Below are positions 36,713 to 46,237 of a stretch of 64,000 nucleotides of DNA, one piece after another (the first letter of the stretch is position 1; each line of letters opens with the position of its first letter). A program made the translations under genes and the position numbers. The notes under the pieces are model-generated. The model was not told where the DNA came from, ran no database searches, and saw only the letters and a program-made list of their open reading frames with translations. The stretch comes from Austropuccinia psidii. Lineage: Eukaryota; Basidiomycota; Pucciniomycetes; Pucciniales; Sphaerophragmiaceae. The DNA lies in assembly GCA_023105745.1 (NCBI GenBank), contig JALGQZ010000015.1, forward strand, positions 22,053,499-22,117,498, read 5' to 3'.

Positions 36713-38550
36713 TGTGAGTCTTAGAGGTAATTTCATATACCCAAAAGACCACAAATACAAAATTAACATATTAATATAAATGAAATAAATTTATTTATAT
36801 TATTAAAATAAAAATAAAAATATGAATATAAAATTACATTCAAAATAAAAAAATTAATTACAATTTAAAAATAAAATTACATCAAATTTTGAAATTATAA
36901 AATTACATTTATACTTGAAAAAATTAAGTAAAAAAGAAATTTTAACAAAATTGTGAAAAAATAAATAAATTTGGAAAAAAGTTAAATAAAAACTATTATA
37001 ACTTTTTATCCAATAAATAAACATATAAAAATTATTTCACCATTGGATTCCTCATAAAAAATCAGGTGGGGTCACCTTTGAGTGAAATTTTTGTAACTCA
37101 ACTCTAAATAAGCTTAAATTAAGTTTTTAGTATTTTCAATACAAAAGTTGAAAATCCTCCAAACCTTAATTTAATTCACACCACATGTGGTTTTAACCAT
37201 CAATTTTTGTGTTGAAATTGAGTTGTTGTGTTTAGTTCAGAAGTTATGAGGAATTGAAGTATTTTCAATTGAATTCAATTGAAATGTCAAAATGTGCGTG
37301 TGTATTACATAAGTGAACTTTGATTTACATATGAGGTGTCAATTATTACTGTATTGTACTGTACCATTGAATTGAATTACATAGGTAAATTATAAGTATA
37401 ATACATGATGAGGAATTAAGGGAAAAATAAATTGGAAAGATTAAATTTGGGGGGGAAAAGGAACTCCAGCTCTAAGGGGGAGCTAGACCCCCAAAATCCT
37501 TGCTGACAGGCGTGGGATGTCGAAATTCACGCAAAAGTTCATCACTTTTGGCCTGGAATTGAGTTACAGGGTCTGTGGACTCAATTGATGATGAGGTTTT
37601 GATACCAACTGGGGTAGTTTTAGCTGTTTCCAAGAGGGTAAAACTACCCTTAAGATAAAACAATCATAATAAAAACAGTTTCAACTGGTTTCTAAGCCTC
37701 TGACACACATTCTGACGTGTTTTGAAGGCTCTAGGCCTGGTATTGCTATAGTAATGGCCCATTTAAGGGTCTAAAATGGCTAAAATTGGCTAAAATTGGC
37801 TTAAACCAGCCCTTTTTGGTCTAAACCAGGGTACAATGATGCCATAACTGGCTTTTGTGTTGTCAGACTGTTTTTCACGACTGACAAGAGTAAAATTTAC
37901 TTTTGGAGTAAGAGAATTGATGGCTATAAAAGAATGTCTTCTTTGCCCCACTTTTCTCTTCATGTTAGAATCTTTTCCTTTTATAATTAGTTTAAACATT
38001 GTTAAACCAATCAATAAGAGATTCCAACCACCTTCATTAAGACATTTTAAACCTTTTAACCACGTGAAAAAATCATTATAGTCATTGTTTGTAACTCTTA
38101 TAATCATTTTTACCCCTGAACCACCCCCAAAGTGAATTAAAGCATCTTTCATCACTGTAAACTATGTCACTTTGTTTCCAAATTCACTCTGGTCACTTTT
38201 GGGCGTGTTTTCTCTTTAATATTCTTTTTGAAGACTTTGTTTTTTAATTAATTGCTTGCAGTTCTTTGCTCAATTAATTCCAATTGAAATTGCTCTTGAA
38301 GAAATTTCTTTTGTAGCCTTGTAATATCTCTTGTAGAGTATTTTTTGGATAAATTTTTATTGTTGGTAAAACAATAAATCTTTATAATATTATTGTTTTA
38401 TACTAATAAAGTTATAAACAATAAAATTGGCATGTTTTCTCTTAAAAATAATATTTCATACTATTTATAATTGATTTTTTACCTTATACAAATTTTGAGG
38501 ACAGGAAAAGTACTTTATTTTTAATCAAAGTTTCATATCCACACCTTACA
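36713..38550 (+). repeat. Gypsy-1 copy 2, 3' LTR
   Basis: 1,838-bp LTR, TGTGAGTC...CACCTTACA, near identical to 28452-30290. The few differences (for example GAGTC/GAGCC at the fifth to eighth base) point to an insertion that is not very old. Confidence 0.93.
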
Positions 38551-38555
38551 GTCTT

Positions 38556-38985
38556 AGTATCAGCTCTAAACTTTAATATCATTGAAGGCCAAAATAAATT
38601 GAAAGATTCCTTTGAAGGATCCTTTATGATAAGATCACTAGATGGCCCTAATTCTGTGCAACAAGAACTCACAGGTGAATTAATGAATTAACACCAATAT
38701 TTCCCTGTAACTCTGATAAAGCCTTACAACCAAAGTGATAAGGAATTATTTTCCCTTAGAAATAAACCACCACTTCAAATTCTCCCTGTAGGAGATGGTG
38801 AAGAAAAGAAAATTGTAAGAGTCCTTAAAGAAAGGAGGACAAGAAAAAAAAAGAAAGGGAATACCTTGTAAGGTATAGAAAGAAAATTCAAAAAGAAGAA
38901 TGGCTACTTGAGGAAGATATAACTAATGCTGATATGCTATTAAGAATGTTCAGACATGAAATAAGAACTAAGGAACAGAAAATTT
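38556..38985 (+). pseudogene. Gypsy-B integrase C-terminus and chromodomain remnant, right part
   Basis: Resumes 27350-28451 after Gypsy-1 copy 2: NKLKDSFEGSFMIRSLDGPN, then a TAA at 38688 within LMN, PVTLIKPYNQSDKELFSLRN, IVRVLKERRTRKK, a frameshift in an A-run at about 38850, and the chromodomain-like REYLVRYRKK...EEWLLEEDIT ending near 38985. The same order as the Gypsy-1 pol tail identifies it. Confidence 0.8.
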
Positions 38986-39392
38986 AAGCATTATTGAGCT
39001 TGAAGACTAATAAAGTCTAATGAATGTTAGATTTCCGCAGTTCTTCCCCCGACTGAAACCTAATCTAAGTATAGGTTAGGGTCTGGTCCACGTCTCCCTC
39101 CTATTTATTATCTCCCACTCCCTTCCTCTTACGGAGTCCGACCATCTCTTTCTAGTTTGCTCCTCTTCCCCATCACATAAAAAAAAACTCCCACTTTTCC
39201 TTTGACACTTTTTTTATTTTTGTTTCATATCTCTCTCTACTCACAATTCTGCTGTTTCATAATATAATCTCATGAGCTCACTAAAACCATAAGACCATCA
39301 CCTTTGCATCTGCTGTTTATCACTTCTCATTCATTGTTTGTCCTTAGTTTGAAATTTCTAAACCTCAATAGATTTACAGTCTCAATCAAGGC
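38986..39392 (+). other. Probable Copia 5' LTR and leader
   Basis: No coding frame. A possible LTR start is TGTTAGATTTCCGC at 39025, preceded by ATGAA. The rest is pyrimidine-rich with TTTATTA and CATCACATAAA stretches, leading to the gag ATG at 39393. The right LTR is outside the window, so the boundary cannot be confirmed. Confidence 0.4.
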
Positions 39393-39998
39393 ATGAACAA
39401 TTCAGATCCAATAAACGAACTCAGGAAAAGCATCCCAACACTATCTGAGGAAAACTACCTGGAATGGAGGCTTTGTATATCAATATACCTAAGACAGAAG
39501 AAGCTTTTGTCATACTGCAACAAGCCAATCACTTCAGCATTGTATGCCGCGAAGCCGACTAAGGCAGAAAGCAATGAGCTGGATGCAAGAAATGAGGCCT
39601 GTGCCCTAATAACAAGCACACTAGACTCCTGAACATTCTCTGAACTCGTCAATGAGGTAACTTCTCAAAATAGTCACAAAATCTGGAGGGGAATAAACAA
39701 ATGGTTTGCTTCCTCCTCTTTCAATAGTAAAGCCAGAGTATGGAGTTGGTTTCTCAGAGTCACATATCAGAATGACCTTAGAACATTCATCCCAAAATGT
39801 TGTCAATGGCTCAACAAAATCTCCTCAGTAGGACTGGAGGTTGGAGACATAATCTTAGCATTCACCAGCCTCACTAACCTTCCTGAAGAATTCCAACCCC
39901 TAATTGAGAAACTCACTCTAAATGCCAAACAACAAGGAAATCCCAACAATGTACTAACAAAACTCCATGAAAAGGCTTTAAAAGGGGAAGCACTATCA
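39393..39998 (+). pseudogene. Ty1/Copia gag, 5' half, interrupted
   Basis: Starts MNNSDPINELRKSIPTLSEE with the NYLEWRLCISIYLRQKKLL segment typical of Copia Gag (UBN2-like). A TGA at 39630-39632 breaks the first frame, after which KIWRGINKWFASSSFNSKAR, LTNLPEEFQPLIEKLTLNA and NVLTKLHEKALKGEAL continue in frame. The giant transposon sits after codon bases ending at 39998 (TCA), and the gag tail resumes at 62760. Confidence 0.82.
39996..39998. repeat. Target-site duplication TCA, left copy
   Basis: TCA directly outside the left terminal inverted repeat; the same TCA follows the right terminus at 62757-62759. Three bases is the usual target duplication of CACTA (CMC) elements. Confidence 0.85.
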
Positions 39999-40044
39999 CA
40001 CCAGGGCGAATCTTGCGTCAATCGTCGGCGATTGAATTCACGTC
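39999..40044 (+). repeat. Left terminal inverted repeat
   Basis: Starts CACCAGGGCGAATCTTGCG and contains the near-palindrome TCAATCG-TCGG-CGATTGA (7-bp stem, 4-nt loop), ending TTCACGTC. Compared with the right end, differences are at positions 5, 16, 18 and one base after the hairpin. Confidence 0.93.
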
Positions 40045-40150
40045 GCACCGCGGTCAGTATAAAATCTTGCTTCAGTCTCGTTAGTGTCACTTTATAGTCA
40101 CTGGATTTAGTGGGTCACGTCACGTCAGCGTCAAGACAACGTCAATTGTC
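40040..40150 (+). promoter_or_regulatory. Left subterminal ACGTCA cluster
   Basis: ACGTC(A) occurs at 40040, 40117, 40122 and 40139, plus related GCGTCAA. The right end carries five copies in the opposite orientation. In plant CACTA elements, subterminal arrays bind the element's own DNA-binding protein; that role here is inference. Confidence 0.55.
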
Positions 40151-40344
40151 ACATGTGTCACATGAGAATGTCACTCAAAGCCCAAACCCGTTTCAACACT
40201 ATTCGCAACGTTTGGGTAATTTCACCTAATAGCTTCTGCCTCCCCGACGCTTAGCATGCTTACGCGCCCGCACCACCCTCCAGATGAGACTCTGACACTG
40301 CCTGCCCCCCCATCTCCGTCCTCACCACTCCTTACGCTTTCACA

Positions 40345-40985
40345 CCCCCACCCTTACCATCCTTACGCTTGTGTAGTGCCCTCCCGACATGCTCCCGACA
40401 CTGGTTACAATCCTTACGCTCACGGAGTGCCCTCCCGACATACTCCCGACACTTCTTACGATCCTTACGCTCATGAAGTGCCCTCCCGACATGCTCCCGA
40501 CACTGCTTACGATCCTTACGCTCGCGGAGTGCCCTCCCGACATACTCCCGACACTGCTCACCATCCTTACGCTCATGAAGTGCCCTCCCGACATGCTCCC
40601 GACACTGCTTACGATCCTTACGCTCGCGGAGTGCCCTCCCGACATACTCCCGACACTGCTCACCATCCTTACGCTCATGAAGTGCCCTCCCGACATGCTC
40701 CCGACACTGCTTACGATCCTTACGCTCGCGGAGTGCCCTCCCGACATACTCCCGACACTGCTCACCATCCTTACGCTCATGAAGTGCCCTCCCGACATGC
40801 TCCCGACACTGCTTACGATCCTTACGCTCGCGGAGTGCCCTCCCGACATACTCCCGACACTGCTCACCATCCTTACACTCATGAAGTGCCCTCCCGACAT
40901 GCTCCCGACACTGCTTACGATCCTTACGCTTGCCTAGTAGGTACCCTCCCGACATGCCTCCGACGCCGCTTACCATCCTTACGCT
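40345..40985 (+). repeat. Minisatellite 1: 51-bp unit, about 12 copies
   Basis: Tandem array of a 51-bp unit containing CCTTACGCTC, GTGCCCTCCCGACAT and GCTCCCGACACTGC. Two variants alternate (ATGAAGTG...GCTT and GCGGAGTG...GCTC), giving a 102-bp higher-order period. As 51 is divisible by three, four frames stay open; the 266-codon frame at 40256-41056 is a by-product. No promoter or coding bias supports a gene. GC-rich compared with surroundings. Confidence 0.92.
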
Positions 40986-41003
40986 TCCGTACTACATCCA
41001 TAG

Positions 41004-41027
41004 TGTACGGTGGCTTGTTGGCGTACA
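41004..41027. repeat. 24-bp palindrome P1
   Basis: Outer arms TGTACG and CGTACA, centre GTGGCTTGTTGG. It is the most diverged of six copies in the core but keeps perfect arms (GTGTACG/CGTACAC counting one more base each side). Located right after minisatellite 1. Confidence 0.75.
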
Positions 41028-41396
41028 CAATGGATGCCATCGCTGAAATATGCTGAGTGGCCTTCTCTGCCAACAGGACCTCAGGGGAAATTGGTCAGTA
41101 TATTCACAATGTTGTGGTTAGGGTTTAAATCATGAGACTCGCAAATTAAAACCTAATAAGTGGACTATTTAAGACAAGAATTGTGTCTCCTTTTTCGCCG
41201 ACAAAATCATTTTATTTCATATCATTCAAATGGAACACTTTGCTTAGTCCTTACCTCATGAGCGTTCAATAGTTCAAGAGTTGACTTTAGTAGGTTTCTC
41301 ACTAGTCAACTTTATAAAATGTCTCACAGGGAAGTTATTTCATTTGCATGATATGAAATAATTTGCAAAACATCGCCTCCTTCAATTTCCCGCCAA

Positions 41397-41417
41397 ATCG
41401 CATTTTGCAAATGCGAT
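41397..41417. promoter_or_regulatory. Perfect 9-bp inverted repeat in gene leader (unit I)
   Basis: ATCGCATTT-TGC-AAATGCGAT, 68 bases upstream of the ATG at 41485. The same hairpin is in unit II at 43105-43125. It could be a binding site or an mRNA hairpin; no function is known to me. Confidence 0.5.
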
Positions 41418-41484
41418 TATTTTACTTCCACCTAGTTATCAATCAACTCGTCACCATCTATTTGCTTACTAAACTACCTCCGCG

Positions 41485-43059
41485 ATGGCCCAAACCCCGG
41501 GAAATTCAACGGAATTTAATGAACGACCAACTTCAGCCCCAGAGAGTGCAAGTGAAATATCTGATATGGCCAGTAGTCGTGAATTAGGCATTGAAGCAGA
41601 GAGCCAGTCACATGAAGATAATCAAGATCCACCAGTTCTTCCAGAATGTGAGTATACATCCATCTTGAGTATTTCTAATCTCTCAAAACCTGATATTTTG
41701 TCATAGCCTTTATTTCAGGTCAACCTCCAAGCTCTCAGAAACCGAATTTTAAAACTTATGAGAAGGAAAAGACTGTTGAACCTTGTGCACCGACAGAAGA
41801 TGATGGGCAAGATGATGTAATTTTCAGTGGGGAGGTGGAAATTATATCCAAGGAACAATTTGTCTCCAACATTGCTCAAACAATCCCAAGGCTCGCGAAA
41901 ATCCAAAATGATAGTAAAATTCCTGATTATGTGCGTCAAAAGATTACTGAAGCCATGAGCCTGCTCAAAATGGATTTGAACCATAAGTCCATTACTAATT
42001 CAAAACAAAGTTGATAAAAATAGCTGCTTACAATATATGGGCAGGTGTGGAGGTGGGAGAATCTCTACCTGAAGGATCTCGAGTCGTAATTGGATTTCCA
42101 GGCAAAGGATTAGGAAAAAGACCAAATATACATGCGACCAAAAAAACCAACAAAAAACGCCGTACCTTTGAAGCCGCAAAGGATTCCCGGGATCAAGGTG
42201 ATGAAATGATCAATGTTGAAGGGGACGATATTGATAATGAACCTCCGCATACTGAACCCCCCCCCATACTCAATGAAACAATCCATGCTGAAGCTCCACA
42301 TACTGAAAGCCCCCCGATACCCAATGAAACAATGCATGATGCAACCCCTCCCGCCTCTCCTCGGAATATTCAAGCCCCTCAAGAAAGGGAAACAATTAAA
42401 CATGATACAATGGGACGAGATATGACTGATATAATTCCCAACGCTGAGCCCGAAGTGTCATCCGCTGCGAATTTTCAAGGAATATTTTTATCCCGCATGG
42501 AAGAGTTTGCAGGCATTTTGAATTATCATTCCAATATTTCTCAACAATCATGGAAAAGGGGGCTTGATAATATCAATAGGATTTACAAAAATAGATGGGA
42601 CAATTTACCAACAAAGGATGCTCATACATTCCTGCCCGTTGGTATTAAGGTGATCAGTAACCGAGATCTTAAAATGTCGGCTTGGCTGCAGGACCTTGAG
42701 ATGGCAGGTGAGTTTTTTTTATCTTTGTGCATGATACTTGATTATTGGCTGTTGACTGGTGATATAAATTGCAATATACAGGGTTAGATTTTTTTAAGCC
42801 AACTGAAACAGAAGCGTTTTTTGATTACAACATTTGGAATCTCAAATTGATGAAGGAATCAGCTAAACCTCCCGATAATCTCCCCAAATCTGAACACTCC
42901 TTCTTCAAAATGGTTCAGAGCCTTCTTTACCCCGCCAATCCAGTTAAACATTTTTGGGCAAATGTTATGTTTGAATCCATTAGTTTAGTCTCATACGATG
43001 TGATTGCACCCAAACCATTTTATTCAATGTCTCACAGGGAAGTGATTTCATTTGCATGA
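41485..43059 (+). CDS. Cargo protein of unknown function, copy I (449 codons, 3'-truncated)
   Basis: Exons 41485-41647, 41719-41930, 42011-42707, 42782-43059; introns start GTGAGT, GTGCGT, GTGAGT and end in AG (the second has TACTAAT). Phases join without a stop to 449 residues. The N-terminus is acidic and Ser/Glu-rich (MAQTPGNSTEFNERPTSAPE). The middle has GFPGKGLGKRPNIHATKK followed by a basic cluster KKTNKKRR that could be a nuclear signal, then a Pro-rich stretch with two EPPHTEPPPI-like repeats. A conserved part follows (QQSWKRGLDNINRIYKNRWD). The last about 14 residues (from YSMSHREV) come from reading into the duplicated promoter, so the natural C-terminus is lost; copy II retains it. 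No family recognised. Confidence 0.7.
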
Positions 43060-43104
43060 TATGAAATAATTTGCAAAACATCGCCTCCTTCAATTTCCCG
43101 CCAA

Positions 43105-43125
43105 ATCGCATTTTGCAAATGCGAT
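43105..43125. promoter_or_regulatory. Perfect 9-bp inverted repeat in gene leader (unit II)
   Basis: Second copy of ATCGCATTT-TGC-AAATGCGAT, 68 bases upstream of the ATG at 43193. Confidence 0.5.
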
Positions 43126-43192
43126 TATTTTACTTCCACCTAGTTATCAATCAACTCGTCACCATCTATTTGCTTACTAAACTACCTCCGCG

Positions 43193-45429
43193 ATGGCCCA
43201 AACCCCGGGAAATTCAACGGAATTTAATGAACGACCAACTTCAGCCCCAGAGAGTGGAAGTGAAATATCTGATATGGCCAGTAGTCGTGAATTAGGCATT
43301 GAAGCAGAGAGCCAGTCACATGAAGATAATCAAGATCCACCAGTTCTTCCAGAATGTGAGTATACATCCATCTTGAGTATTTCTAATCTCTCAAAACCTG
43401 ATATTGTGTCATAGCCTTTATTTCAGGTCAACCTCCAAGCTCTCAGAAACCGAATTTTAAAACTTATGAGAAGGAAAAGACTGTTGAACCTTGTGCACCG
43501 ACAGAAGATGATGGGCAAGATGATGTAATTTTCAGTGGGGAGGTGGAAATTATATCCAAGGAACAATTTGTCTCCAACATTGCTCAAACAATCCCAAGGC
43601 TCGAGAAAATCCAAAATGATAGTAAAATTCCTGATTATGTGCGTCAAAAGATTACTGAAGCCATGAGCCTGCTCAAAATGGATTTGAACCATAAGTCCAT
43701 TACTAATTCAAAACAAAGTTGATAAAAATAGCTGCTTACAATATATGGGCAGGTGTGGAGGTGGGAGAATCTCTACCTGAAGGATCTCGAGTCGTAATTG
43801 GATTTCCAGGCAAAGGATTAGGAAAAAGACCAAATATACATGCGACCAAAAAAACCAACAAAAAACGCCGTACCTTTGAAGCCGCAAAGGATTCCCGGGA
43901 TCAAGGTGATGAAATGATCAATGTTGAAGGGGACGATATTGATAATGAACCTCCGCATACTGAACCCCCCCCCATACTCAATGAAACAATCCATGCTGAA
44001 GCTCCACATACTGAAAGCCCCCCGATACCCAATGAAACAATGCATGATGCAACCCCTCCCGCCTCTCCTCGGAATATTCAAGCCTTTCAAGAAAGGGAAA
44101 CAATTAAACATGATACAATGGGACGAGATATGACTGATATAGTTCCTGACCCTGAGCCCAAAGTGTCATCGTCTGCTAATTTTCAAGAAATATTTTTATC
44201 CCACATGGAAGAGTTTGCAGGCATTTTGAATTATCATTCCAATATTACTCAACAATCATGGAAAAGGGGGCTTGATAATATCAATAGTATTTACAAAAAT
44301 TGATGGGACAATTTACCAACAAAAGATGCTCATACATTGCTGCCTGTTGATATTAAGGTGATCAGTAACCGAGAGCTTAAAATGTCAGCCTGGCTGGAGG
44401 ACCTTGAGATGGCAGGTGAGTTTTATCTTTGTGCATGATACATGTTTATTGGCTGTTGACTGGTGATATAAATTGCAATATACAGGGTTAGATTTTTTTA
44501 AGCCAACCAAAACATAAGCGTTTTTTGATCACAACATTTGGAATCTCAAATTGATTAAGGAATCAGCTAAACCTCCAGAGAATCTCCCAAAATCTGAACA
44601 CTCCTTCTTCAAAATGGTTCAGAGCCTTCTTTACCCTGCCAATCCAGTTAAAAACCTTTGGGCAAATGTTATGTTTGAATCCATTAGTTTAGTCTCATAT
44701 GATGTGATTGCACCCAAACCATATGTTGCACCAACATCAAATTCGACCGATCCTCTTGGACTCGAACGGGGGGCAGTTGAATACCTTGCCTCCTGCTTGA
44801 GTAAATTGAAGCAACGTGCAACCCAACTCAGCCTTGAAGGTGGCGGGGCTGACAATGAGATATCCACAAAGCCGCACAAGAACCTGGAGGATCTAATGGA
44901 TACAGTTATCCATTTGATGATTGCGTACAACATGGTACGTGCACATACAAAGGTCGAAGTTAATGGCATCAAAGGCAAACTCACGAACTCAAAAAAAAAT
45001 GAGGCCATCAAAGATCTTTTGGCGTGTCACAAGAATCTCGGAATAAATCGAATTTGCTATGGTATATTAGCGGCATTCTGTGCGGCGGGGGTTCGTGGTT
45101 TGATGGTATGCTCAGATGACTGGAGAACAAGCTCAGTTAAAGGGGCTTTATCACTAATTGACATTTCCGCAAAACTTTCAGAGGGTAAAAATCTAGTGGA
45201 GCCAGTGTGGCTACGTACTAATAAGTATATATGTAATTTACTGAATAAAAGTTTCTTCTCATCAGAGTCTTTTAACCCCACTGTACCTCTTAGATTTGAA
45301 TTTGCACGATGCTTAGTATTAGACTTTGGTGATGCCTGGGTGGCGAAACGCGGTCTTGGTTCAAGTGATGAGGTCACCTTGACGGTACCCAGGTCAGCTA
45401 AACTCACAACCAGGATTGACCCGTTTTAG
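43193..45429 (+). pseudogene. Cargo protein of unknown function, copy II (672 codons, two stops)
   Basis: Exons 43193-43355, 43427-43638, 43719-44415, 44486-45429 by alignment with copy I; total 2,016 nt, in phase. Stops: TGA at 44301-44303 (AGA in copy I) and TAA at 44515-44517 (GAA-like in copy I, KT-stop-AFFD). After the second stop, the frame 44551-45429 is open for 292 codons. It contains LTNSKKNEAIKDLLACHKNL, an Ala/Gly-rich possibly buried helix ICYGILAAFCAAGVRGLMVC and SLIDISAKLSEGKNLVEPVW. It shows the full C-terminal domain lost from copy I. Whether truncated products are made is unknown. No family recognised; presence on the element suggests a role in transposition or cargo. Confidence 0.75.
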
Positions 45430-46006
45430 ATTAGCTTTGTACTAGATATATTGTAATTTAATTTTGCAAAGTTATTTATGAATTTAATAATCATGACTTC
45501 CTATCCTACTACTGCCCGGATGCCACAGTCTGAGTACCAATAGTAATTGTACGGGGGCATGCCTCCGTACATCATTGCAAAGACTCCGCCAAGACGCAAG
45601 CTGAGTCAGGCTTTGTGCCCGCGAGTAGCACACTCGGGGGCATTGCGGGAAGTCGCGTTTATCACTTCCCGCCAGCCCATAATAGGCAAATTGTTACTGT
45701 GTCTTTCAAGAGGACTGGGATAACTAGGGATCCGCAGCAGGATGCATATTGCATTTGCGTGTGCTTGCAATATTCCAAATGGTTGGATTGGAAAGTGATT
45801 GCATGGGAACATCAATGTGTAAAATTGAATAATGCACTATCCACTGCAATTTTCAGGTTCAGGTATTTGAGATCGTGAAGTTGCCAAGGTCAGGCGTGAG
45901 CTTTCTTTTTAGCCGCAATTAAAAAAGATTCATCCACCGCAATCCAATTTAGGTGATATTAATAAATCAGTAATCATTTGGTTTCATTTCATTTTCTGCT
46001 GCAAGC
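45430..46006. other. Spacer between unknown gene and oxygenase gene, with palindrome
   Basis: Holds palindrome P2 (45548-45571) about 120 bases after the stop of the upstream gene. The frame 45615-45878 (87 codons) has no recognisable domain. Probable promoter region of the oxygenase gene in its right half. Confidence 0.5.
45548..45571. repeat. 24-bp palindrome P2
   Basis: Arms TGTACGG/CCGTACA, centre GGGGCATGCCTC; palindromic except one position pair. Core GGCATGCC is itself a perfect palindrome. Confidence 0.85.
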
Positions 46007-46079
46007 ATGCCATTCACAAAAAAAGGAAAAGAGCGTAAAAGGGAACTCGCGAGAAAGCGTCGGGCTGAGGAAGGAAAGT
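46007..46079 (+). CDS. Possible first exon of the oxygenase gene
   Basis: ATG at 46007 opens MPFTKKGKERKRELARKRRA, a strongly basic segment, up to a GTGAGT donor at 46080. Joining it to the downstream frame needs an acceptor between 46186 and 46232 that I could not fix (candidates AG at 46186 and 46226; only the latter gives the right phase, with a poor tract). A basic N-terminus would suit a nuclear DNA-acting enzyme. Confidence 0.4.
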
Positions 46080-46237
46080 GTGAGTTTCTCACTTAATCTC
46101 AGTGTATATATATAGATATATATATATGCTTCCACATTTATGTGGCACCCTCATTGGGCCCCACGGAAGAACATTGGCTTTAGTCGGTTCAGATTGTGCC
46201 AATGTCCTGTGGGCTCTAAAGGGAAGTCAAAGGATGT

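Larger units (their letters stand above)
28452..38550 (+). mobile_element. Gypsy-1 copy 2: full-length chromovirus with open pol
   Basis: 10,099-bp plus-strand element, LTRs 28452-30290 and 36713-38550 (TGTGAG...CTTACA), perfect target duplication GTCTT (28447-28451 and 38551-38555). Primer-binding site 30293-30310, polypurine tract AGGGGGAGGG at 36701-36710. A small Gag frame overlaps a long Gag-Pol frame at an ATGA. The Gag part of the long frame has four stops, while pol (33018-36692) is open. The RT box is YIDE and the protease box DPG, so self-mobilisation is unlikely. Confidence 0.95.
41316..44725 (+). repeat. Tandem duplication, two units of 1,708 bp
   Basis: Unit I about 41316-43023 and unit II about 43024-44725 align at a constant offset of 1,708 bp. 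The unit includes the promoter region and most of one gene. The first about 1.06 kb differ at only a handful of sites, while the last about 0.6 kb carry many more differences. Confidence 0.9.

Noticed and set aside
40256..41056. 266-codon open frame with 17-residue repeats
   Set aside because: The 51-bp DNA unit is a multiple of three, so frames on both strands stay open automatically; no non-repeat domain supports coding.
45548..45571. Bacterial-type rho-independent terminator
   Set aside because: Eukaryotic setting, no T-tract after the palindrome, and other copies lie upstream of genes.
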